The notes under the pieces are model-generated. The model saw only the letters and a program-made list of their open reading frames with translations, ran no database searches and was not told the DNA's origin. A DNA stretch of 6,989 nucleotides, from assembly GCA_945947715.1 (NCBI GenBank), contig CAMEYZ010000120.1, positions 1 through 6,989 of the forward strand, given 5' to 3'. This document shows positions 1 to 4,576 of this stretch, one piece after another. The position numbers and the translations under genes are program-made. This DNA is from an uncultured Clostridia bacterium. GTDB taxonomy: Bacteria > Bacillota > Clostridia > Oscillospirales > Ruminococcaceae. Each line of letters starts with the position of its first letter. Within the stretch, counting starts at the first letter, position 1.

Positions 1-603
1 CCCTCTCCCGTGCCCTATGCGGACATCACCACAACAACAACTCATAAGACCCTCAGAGGTCCCAGAGGCGGACTTATCCTCACCAATAACGAGGAGCTTG
101 CAAAGCAGATCAATAAGGCTATCTTCCCCGGAACACAGGGCGGACCTCTTATGCATGTCATTGCAGCAAAGGCTGTATGCTTCGGCGAGGCATTAAAGCC
201 TGAGTTCAAGGAGTACGGAAAGAATATCGTTGCCAATGCGCAGGCACTTGCAAAGGGACTGCTTGACAGAGGCTTTGACCTTGTATCGGGCGGCACGGAC
301 AATCATCTTATGCTGGTAGACCTGCGTCCCTTCGGACTGACAGGCAAGGAGTTCGAGCATCGTCTTGACGAGGTACAGATAACCGTAAACAAGAACGCTA
401 TCCCCAACGACCCTGAGAAGCCCTTCGTTACAAGCGGAATCAGAGTAGGAACTCCCGCAGTGACCACAAGAGGACTTGACACAGGCGATATGGAGCAGAT
501 CGCAGAGTTCATGTATCTTGCCGCAAAGGATTTCGACAATAAGGCGGAGGATATCAGAAAGGGCGTAAATGCAATTTGCGAGAAGCATCCTCTTTATAGA
601 TAA
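1..603 (+). CDS. glyA: Serine hydroxymethyltransferase, C-terminal part (5' end outside window)
   Basis: This is the cytoplasmic PLP enzyme that interconverts serine and glycine while passing a one-carbon unit to tetrahydrofolate. The reading frame is open from base 1, beginning Pro-Ser-Pro-Val-Pro-Tyr-Ala-Asp, and ends at TAA 601-603. About 200 residues are visible of a family usually near 410-420. The PLP-binding block TTTTTHKTLRGPRGG is at visible residues 10-24, and the Schiff-base lysine is codon 46-48. Further family signatures follow: FPGTQGGPLMHVIAAK, the SGGTDNHLMLVDL strand, and SGIRVGTPAVTTRG, whose arginine binds the substrate carboxylate. The GTG at position 10 is internal, not a start, because homology continues upstream of it. 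The gene converges on dapL and shares a terminator with it. No damage is visible in the part present. The identification is essentially certain; the promoter and true start are not in the window. Confidence 0.97.
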   Translation, partial: PSPVPYADITTTTTHKTLRGPRGGLILTNNEELAKQINKAIFPGTQGGPLMHVIAAKAVCFGEALKPEFKEYGKNIVANAQALAKGLLDRGFDLVSGGTDNHLMLVDLRPFGLTGKEFEHRLDEVQITVNKNAIPNDPEKPFVTSGIRVGTPAVTTRGLDTGDMEQIAEFMYLAAKDFDNKAEDIRKGVNAICEKHPLYR

Positions 604-617
604 CAGTTAATAGTTAA
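604..617 (+). repeat. Left arm of 14-bp inverted repeat, heptad-periodic, directly after glyA stop
   Basis: The 14 bases CAGTTAATAGTTAA follow the glyA TAA immediately and recur as an exact reverse complement at 720-733. Including the stop codon, the stretch reads as 7-nt units: TAACAGT, TAATAGT, TAACATC. The two arms enclose the terminator hairpin. The match and the 7-nt period are read directly from the sequence; any function is unknown. Confidence 0.75.
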
Positions 618-645
618 CATCTGACAGCGTATAGTTTCAGAAAAA

Positions 646-696
646 ATTCAAAAAACCGACGATTTTGTTTTTATCAAGATCGTCGGTTTTTTGAAT
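646..696. terminator. Bidirectional intrinsic terminator between glyA and dapL
   Basis: Bases 647-663 and 679-695 are perfect 17-base reverse complements. The pairing can continue inward to 667/675 with one G-U pair, leaving a 7-base loop, and outward by one A-T pair at 646/696. The core CCGACGAT/ATCGTCGG is flanked by six A's on the left (650-655) and six T's on the right (687-692), so each strand reads a GC-containing stem followed by a U-run. That is the usual design for terminating two convergent genes. It begins 43 nt after the glyA stop and ends 17 nt before the dapL stop. Confidence 0.93.
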
Positions 697-705
697 ACAG
701 GTATA

Positions 706-733
706 ATAATTGTTAATTCTTAACTATTAACTG
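706..733 (-). repeat. Right arm of inverted repeat, heptad units over dapL 3' end
   Basis: Read on the minus strand, four consecutive 7-nt units run CAGTTAA, TAGTTAA, GAATTAA, CAATTAT. The first two (733 down to 720) are the exact inverse copy of 604-617. They encode the last residues of dapL in frame (Gln-Leu-Ile-Val-Lys-Asn), and the third unit supplies the TAA stop at 715-713. This looks like a repeat that has merged with the end of the gene; that origin is an inference. Confidence 0.65.
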
Positions 734-1927
734 ACGAAGCCTGTCCATAGCTTCCAAAGTGTTCTCATGAGTATTGAAGGAGGTCAGTCTGAACCAGTCC
801 TCGCCATTCTTACCGAAGCCCTCGCCGGGGGTGCCTACCACCTGTATCTCATGGAGCATGTAGTCGAAAAATTCCCAGCTTCCCATGCCGTTAGGGCATT
901 TGAGCCAGATGTAGGGGGAATTTTTGCCGCCGGTGTACTTGATGCCGCACTGGTCCAGTGCTTCACCGATGATGCGCGCATTTTCCTGATAGTATCCGAT
1001 GTTAGCCCTTGTCTGCTTCATGCCCTCCTCGGAGAATACGGCCTCTGCGGCTCTCTGCACGGGATAGGACACGCCATTGAACTTGCTTCCCTCCCGGCGA
1101 TTCCACAGAGATGCTATGCTTATCTCCTCGCCCTTTGAGGTCTTCATTACAAGCTTGTCGGAGATAACGGTATAGCCGCATCTCATGCCGGTAAAGCCTG
1201 CTGTCTTGGAGAGTGAGCACATTTCAATTGCACACTTCTCCGCGCCCTCAATGGCAAAAATGGAGCGGGGAACATTCGGGTCGGTGATGAAGGCCTCATA
1301 TGCGCTGTCATAGATGATAACGGCATTGTTTTTCAGAGCATAATCCACCCACACCTTAAGCTGGTCACGTGTATAAGCGGAGCCCGTAGGATTGTTGGGA
1401 GAGCAGAGATAGATAATATCCGCATGAACATTTTCATCGGGCATTGCAGCAAAGCCGTTTTCCTCGGTGCAGTCAGCGTAGATTATTTTTCTACCGCTCA
1501 TAACATTGGTATCCACGTAAACAGGATATGCGGGGTCTGTAATAAGCACGGTGTTATCGCTGCCGAAGATATCGGTGATATTTCCGCAGTCAGACTTTGC
1601 GCCGTCGTTTATTCTTATTTCAGAAGGAGCAATATCCACGCCGAAGCTCTTGTAGTAGCCCGAAACAGCTTCACGGAGGAAATCATAGCCTGCGCCGCTG
1701 TCCTCGTAGCCGCGGAAGGTTTCCTTGACGCCCATTTCGTCCGCAGCCTTTTTCATGGCGTTCACAACAGCTCCTGCGATAGGAAGAGTAACATCGCCGA
1801 TACCCATTCTGATTATCTTTGCAGCCTTATCTGGATTAGCTTCCGAATAAGCCTTGATTTTTTTTGCAATATCTATAAATAGATAGTTTTTCTCAAGATT
1901 CAAAAAATTTTCATTGACCTGTGCCAT
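713..1927 (-). CDS. dapL: LL-diaminopimelate aminotransferase
   Basis: DapL is a cytoplasmic PLP aminotransferase (fold type I) that uses glutamate to convert tetrahydrodipicolinate directly to LL-2,6-diaminopimelate, bypassing the succinylase and acetylase routes. With the start chosen here the protein has 404 residues, close to the family's usual 400-410. Visible motifs are VNENFLNLEKNYLF at the N-terminus, GIGDVTLP (42-49), SPNNPTG (176-182), the PLP contacts in IYDSAYEAF, SLSKTAGFTG with the Schiff-base lysine at 241, and WFRLTSF with the carboxylate-binding arginine near 380. An ATG at 1936 would add Met-Ile-Pro, but the AGGAGG at 1939-1944 lies only 2 nt from it and 11 nt from the ATG at 1927. 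DapL proteins also typically begin Met-Ala/Val-x-Val-Asn-Glu-Asn, so 1927 is preferred. The gene follows dapF by 37 nt in the same operon. Confidence 0.95.
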   Translation of the reverse strand: MAQVNENFLNLEKNYLFIDIAKKIKAYSEANPDKAAKIIRMGIGDVTLPIAGAVVNAMKKAADEMGVKETFRGYEDSGAGYDFLREAVSGYYKSFGVDIAPSEIRINDGAKSDCGNITDIFGSDNTVLITDPAYPVYVDTNVMSGRKIIYADCTEENGFAAMPDENVHADIIYLCSPNNPTGSAYTRDQLKVWVDYALKNNAVIIYDSAYEAFITDPNVPRSIFAIEGAEKCAIEMCSLSKTAGFTGMRCGYTVISDKLVMKTSKGEEISIASLWNRREGSKFNGVSYPVQRAAEAVFSEEGMKQTRANIGYYQENARIIGEALDQCGIKYTGGKNSPYIWLKCPNGMGSWEFFDYMLHEIQVVGTPGEGFGKNGEDWFRLTSFNTHENTLEAMDRLRQLIVKN

Positions 1928-1938
1928 TGGTATCATAG

Positions 1939-1944
1939 CCTCCT
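1939..1944 (-). promoter_or_regulatory. Ribosome binding site that decides the dapL start
   Basis: The minus strand reads AGGAGG here, a full anti-16S match. It is 2 nt from the ATG at 1936, which is too close for normal initiation, and 11 nt from the ATG at 1927, which is long but workable. This spacing, together with the family's N-terminal pattern, favours the downstream ATG. Confidence 0.8.
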
Positions 1945-1946
1945 AA

Positions 1947-1967
1947 ATAATTATCAATTGTCAATTA
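1947..1967 (-). repeat. Heptad-periodic AT-rich repeat at dapF stop
   Basis: On the minus strand three 7-nt units start exactly at the dapF stop codon: TAATTGA, CAATTGA, TAATTAT. They fill most of the dapF-dapL spacer. The sequence differs from the repeat at glyA and dapL but has the same 7-nt period and the same position on a TAA. No hairpin or promoter function is evident. Confidence 0.6.
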
Positions 1968-2801
1968 TAAATTTATTTCTCCATCGAACACCTTTTCCGC
2001 AGGACCTCTCATAAGGACCTGACCATTTTCAAGGTATGTAATGAAAAGCTCACCGCCCCGCAGACGAATGGTTATTTCCTCGCCCTGCTTACAGTGACCG
2101 TTGAGACACGCTGCCACAGCTGTTGCGCAGGCTCCCGTGCCACATGCCCAGGTCTCGCCGGAGCCTCGCTCCCATACTCGCATTTTTATGGTTTTGCTGT
2201 CGATGACCTCAGCAAATTCAGTGTTTACCTGTTCAGGGAACAGGGGATGATTTTCATAATCAGGACCGATGTCCTCCAGGCGGAGACTGTCTATCCCCGA
2301 TGTAAATATTACCGCATGAGGATTTCCCATGGAAACCGCGGTGATATGTACTTCGTTGCCCTTGACATCAATTGGCTTGTTGATAAAGGTATCACCCTCT
2401 GCGTTCATAGGGATATCCTTCGGGACGAGAACTGCTTCGCCCATGTTGACCTCAACGGTCTTAACCACGCCATTTTCGGGGAAAAGCTTCAGATATTTTA
2501 TACCACTTAAGGTCTCGAGAGTGATCTCAGTCTTGTCGGTAAGATGATTGTCGTACACATATTTTCCGATGCAGCGTGATGCATTGCCGCACATTTTACC
2601 TTCGCTGCCGTCGGCATTGAACATTCTCATGCGGAAATCCGCCTTGTCCGAGGGAGTTATCAGCACGAGCCCGTCCGAGCCGATGCCGAAATGGCGGTCG
2701 CTGATTATCTTTGAGACCTCCGCCGGGTCCTCCACGGTCTCTTCAAAGCAGTTGACATATACGTAATCATTTCCGATGCCCTGCATTTTTGTAAATTTCA
2801 T
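1965..2801 (-). CDS. dapF: Diaminopimelate epimerase
   Basis: DapF is a cytoplasmic, cofactor-independent epimerase that converts LL-diaminopimelate to meso-diaminopimelate, the peptidoglycan cross-linking residue and the direct lysine precursor. It has 278 residues, the normal family length. The two catalytic cysteines sit in their expected motifs: Cys71 in FNADGSEGKMCGNASRC and Cys220 in ERGSGETWACGTGACAT. The N-terminal KMQGIGNDYVYV motif and the central SMGNPHAV motif are also intact, so both halves of the pseudo-symmetric fold are present. The start at 2801 is supported by a purine-rich AGGAAGGAAG about 9 nt upstream, starting 1 nt after the stop codon of the ANTAR gene. The ANTAR-dapF spacer is 18 nt, and dapL, encoding the preceding enzyme, follows. 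No abnormal residues were seen. Confidence 0.97.
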   Translation of the reverse strand: MKFTKMQGIGNDYVYVNCFEETVEDPAEVSKIISDRHFGIGSDGLVLITPSDKADFRMRMFNADGSEGKMCGNASRCIGKYVYDNHLTDKTEITLETLSGIKYLKLFPENGVVKTVEVNMGEAVLVPKDIPMNAEGDTFINKPIDVKGNEVHITAVSMGNPHAVIFTSGIDSLRLEDIGPDYENHPLFPEQVNTEFAEVIDSKTIKMRVWERGSGETWACGTGACATAVAACLNGHCKQGEEITIRLRGGELFITYLENGQVLMRGPAEKVFDGEINL

Positions 2802-2819
2802 AATGAAAAGCTTCCTTCC

Positions 2820-3419
2820 TTACAGATATTCATACGCCTTGAGGATATCGGTAGCAACCTTGATAAGGGGCTCCCGCAGATCCATAGCCTGCTTCTGGAT
2901 ATGCCTGTGAGCCTCAGGCTCGGTCAGGCGAAGGTACTGGATAAGCACGCACTTTGCGCGGTCGATGACCATTATCTCGTTGAGCTTTTTCTTAAGTGCG
3001 GCAGATTTTTCCTCAGCTTCTCTGCGGCGTTTTCGTTCCGCCGACATATACTTCACGGTCATTGAGAGCAGCGGAGGATTTACAGGCTTCGGCAGAACGA
3101 TAACACCTGTGCTTTCCAGCTTTTTAAAGGCGGAGTCCGCATTTTTCTGAGCGGCAAGGAGTATGATAGCCGCGTCCGATTCCGCCGCAATATGAGCTGC
3201 CAGAGACAGACCGTACTCGTCCTCCAGCGGGGCGGAAATAATGACCAGTCCGTACTCACAGGGAGACTCGGCTGAAAATTTCTGCTTCACCGAGGAATTA
3301 CTCCCGACGGATATCCCGCCGTAGCCAAGCTCTTCCGATATTCCCGAAACGATTTCCGAAAGACCGTTCAGGTTATCCTCGTTAGCGGATAATATCAGTA
3401 TCTTTTCCTTTTCAGCCAT
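2820..3419 (-). CDS. ANTAR-domain regulator with degenerate receiver domain
   Basis: This is a putative RNA-binding antitermination regulator, 199 residues from the chosen start. Residues 6-120 have the pattern of a response-regulator receiver, but the key residues are missing: the acidic pair after strand 1 is Ser11-Ala12, the phospho-acceptor aspartate is Ser62 (in LVIISAPLEDEYG), and the strand-4 Thr/Ser is Ala. Only the strand-5 lysine (Lys111, VLPKPV) remains. Residues 125-149 are a charged probable coiled coil. Residues 145-195 match ANTAR (AmiR and NasR transcription antiterminator regulators): DRAKCVLIQYLRLTEPEAH, then AMDLREPLIKVATDIL. A frame extends upstream to an ATG at 3518, but that extension overlaps the promoter at 3456-3484. 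The ATG at 3419 has AGGGGG 7 nt upstream and begins Met-Ala-Glu-Lys-Glu-Lys-Ile-Leu-Ile-Leu, as receivers do. The gene heads an operon with dapF and dapL. Its target RNA and signal are unknown. Confidence 0.88.
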   Translation of the reverse strand: MAEKEKILILSANEDNLNGLSEIVSGISEELGYGGISVGSNSSVKQKFSAESPCEYGLVIISAPLEDEYGLSLAAHIAAESDAAIILLAAQKNADSAFKKLESTGVIVLPKPVNPPLLSMTVKYMSAERKRRREAEEKSAALKKKLNEIMVIDRAKCVLIQYLRLTEPEAHRHIQKQAMDLREPLIKVATDILKAYEYL

Positions 3420-3426
3420 AGCTCTG

Positions 3427-3432
3427 CCCCCT
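3427..3432 (-). promoter_or_regulatory. Ribosome binding site of the ANTAR gene
   Basis: The minus strand reads AGGGGG, 7 nt before the ATG at 3419. This decides the start over upstream in-frame ATGs at 3437, 3446 and 3518, which lack such a site or lie at or upstream of the predicted transcription start. Confidence 0.75.
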
Positions 3433-3455
3433 TGCATTTTTTTCATTGTTATTAT

Positions 3456-3484
3456 ATCATAACACATAAAGAACATTTTGTCAA
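3456..3484 (-). promoter_or_regulatory. Sigma-A-type promoter for ANTAR-dapF-dapL
   Basis: The minus strand shows TTGACA (3484-3479), a 17-nt spacer, and TATGAT (3461-3456). This is a perfect -35 and a one-mismatch -10 at ideal spacing. Transcription should start near 3449, giving a leader of about 30 nt before the ATG at 3419. That is too short for a two-hairpin ANTAR target in the leader. No other promoter was found within the three-gene unit. Confidence 0.88.
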
Positions 3485-3488
3485 TACC

Positions 3489-3520
3489 TTTTGCAAGAAA
3501 AAATATAAATTCCTGCAAAA
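3489..3520. repeat. Inverted repeat upstream of the ANTAR promoter
   Basis: TTTTGCA (3489-3495) and TGCAAAA (3514-3520) are 7-bp inverted copies separated by 18 A/T-rich bases, just upstream of the leftward -35 element. A third TGCAAAA lies near 3588. This could be an activator site or simply part of an AT-rich UP-like stretch. The evidence for function is weak. Confidence 0.35.
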
Positions 3521-3531
3521 ATATAAAAAAG

Positions 3532-3553
3532 ATTTCAGATTCGGCCCTGAAAT
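3532..3553. repeat. Short inverted repeat in divergent intergenic region
   Basis: ATTTCAG (3532-3538) and CTGAAAT (3547-3553) form a perfect 7-bp inverted repeat around 8 bases. It lies between the two divergent promoters, about 50 bp behind the leftward -35 and 70 bp ahead of the rightward -35. It could be an operator or a weak hairpin. No U-run follows that would make it a convincing terminator on either strand. Confidence 0.4.
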
Positions 3554-3623
3554 AATAAAAAATGTGAATTTGAGTTGAAATATCACTGCAAAAACAAAGG
3601 AATTCTCCGATAAATTGCCGCGA

Positions 3624-3652
3624 TTGACAAAAAAATAATATTGTGATATAAT
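3624..3652 (+). promoter_or_regulatory. Consensus extended -10 sigma-A promoter for the rightward operon
   Basis: TTGACA (3624-3629), a 17-nt spacer and TATAAT (3647-3652) match the vegetative consensus in all twelve positions. A TG dinucleotide at 3644-3645 adds an extended -10. Transcription should start near 3659, giving a leader of about 27 nt before the ATG at 3686. It is likely a strong promoter, and it is the only clear one for the four-gene rightward unit. Confidence 0.93.
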
Positions 3653-3671
3653 AAAATAAATATTACTTATG

Positions 3672-3677
3672 AAAGGA
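3672..3677 (+). promoter_or_regulatory. Ribosome binding site of the zinc-ribbon gene
   Basis: AAAGGA stands 8 nt before the ATG at 3686 and supports that start. Confidence 0.75.
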
Positions 3678-3685
3678 CGGATAGA

Positions 3686-4573
3686 ATGAAATGCAGCAAA
3701 TGCGGCGCTCAGAATGAGGATAATGAGATGTTCTGCAATTCCTGCGGCGCTGAATTGTACACGGGGGAAAATGTTAAGGAAGAAAAAAAGCCCGAAAAGA
3801 AAAGTGGTATGGCTTTCGGAATCGGCAAGGGTAAGGATAAAAAGCCGAAAAAGGCTTCTGATGATAAAAAGACAGAGGGGAAAATATCCGATAAAAAGGA
3901 GGCTAAAAAGCTTTCTGCGGATGAACGCAAGAAAAAGGCTGCTCTGCGAATAAAGCTTATTGCCGGAGCTGTGGCTGTTGTTATAGTGGTAGTCGTGATA
4001 ATCATTATTGCAGGGAGCATCGGCTCTTCAAAGGGCTCAAAGATTGCAGATAAGGTGCCTCTGGGAAGAAACATCGACTACTGCATCAAGGAAACCGGCG
4101 AGGATTTCGCTTCCACCTCGCAGCACAAGGATATGAAGTCGGTGGCTAACTTCGACTATATCTGTGAATCGGACAAGACCATGAATATCAGCGGTATCAG
4201 TGTTCCTCAGTGGGCGGTGCTCGTCACCGAGGACAGCAGCCGTATCCTTGATACGGTGGAATATTACGATTTCAGCTCCCTTAAAAATGGCTGGAAGGGC
4301 GAACATTCCAATATCAGATTCACCAAGGAGACTGTTTCCTACGGCATGGACATGAAGACAGTCAACAAGACTATCGGCTTTACGCCCTACTATACAAAGA
4401 AGACCTCCGACAACAAATCGCTGAACTGCTACAGATACTATATAGTAGACAACGACACAGGCACCGAGAGAGTTTTCAACTACTATGTAGAATTTAACGA
4501 CGTAAACGGTACAGTGGTCAACGCTTATGATACCGAGATCAATTATGTAAACTATGTTCTGGGAATAAAGTAA
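3686..4573 (+). CDS. Zinc-ribbon, single-pass membrane protein of unknown function
   Basis: The protein has 295 residues in four visible parts. Residues 3-20 are a zinc ribbon with Cys3, Cys6, Cys17 and Cys20 (KCSKCGAQ and MFCNSCGAEL). Residues 28-90 are a very lysine-rich, low-complexity linker. Residues 90-112 are one strongly hydrophobic Val/Ile-rich membrane helix. Residues 113-295 are a soluble C-terminal domain with many aromatic and polar residues that I do not recognise. The basic linker before the helix predicts a cytoplasmic ribbon and an extracytoplasmic C-terminal domain. There is no signal peptidase or lipobox motif. This architecture is common among uncharacterised Firmicutes proteins; the ribbon more likely mediates binding than catalysis. 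It is the first gene of the rightward operon, directly after a consensus promoter, and ends 3 nt before the DUF3810-like gene. That spacing suggests joint function with the next gene, but this is inference. Confidence 0.85.
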   Translation: MKCSKCGAQNEDNEMFCNSCGAELYTGENVKEEKKPEKKSGMAFGIGKGKDKKPKKASDDKKTEGKISDKKEAKKLSADERKKKAALRIKLIAGAVAVVIVVVVIIIIAGSIGSSKGSKIADKVPLGRNIDYCIKETGEDFASTSQHKDMKSVANFDYICESDKTMNISGISVPQWAVLVTEDSSRILDTVEYYDFSSLKNGWKGEHSNIRFTKETVSYGMDMKTVNKTIGFTPYYTKKTSDNKSLNCYRYYIVDNDTGTERVFNYYVEFNDVNGTVVNAYDTEINYVNYVLGIK

Positions 4574-4576
4574 CCT

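Noticed and set aside
10..12. GTG at position 10 as a start for glyA
   Set aside because: The frame is open from base 1 with residues (Pro-Ser-Pro) that match the region just before the PLP-binding block in full-length SHMT, so the gene is simply cut by the window edge.
767..1138. Plus-strand open frames opposite dapL and dapF
   Set aside because: They lie wholly within well-identified genes on the other strand, have no protein family features, and follow from the coding bias of the real genes.
1928..1964. Possible promoter or terminator between dapF and dapL
   Set aside because: The spacer is only 37 nt and consists of the AT-rich repeat plus the ribosome binding site. There is no -35/-10 pair at proper spacing and no GC stem with a U-run.
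3420..3518. 33-residue N-terminal extension of the ANTAR protein from an ATG at 3518
   Set aside because: The extension covers the promoter (3456-3484), lies mostly upstream of the predicted transcription start near 3449, and does not resemble a receiver. The ATG at 3419 has a good ribosome binding site.
3532..3553. Possible ANTAR-target hairpin or terminator in the divergent region
   Set aside because: The loop is 8 bases, not the six-base loop of ANTAR targets. There is no tandem partner hairpin, no U-run, and it lies upstream of both predicted transcription starts.
3709..4074. Long antisense open frame opposite the zinc-ribbon gene
   Set aside because: It is the low-complexity complement of the Lys/Val-rich coding sequence, with no ribosome binding site or recognisable domain.
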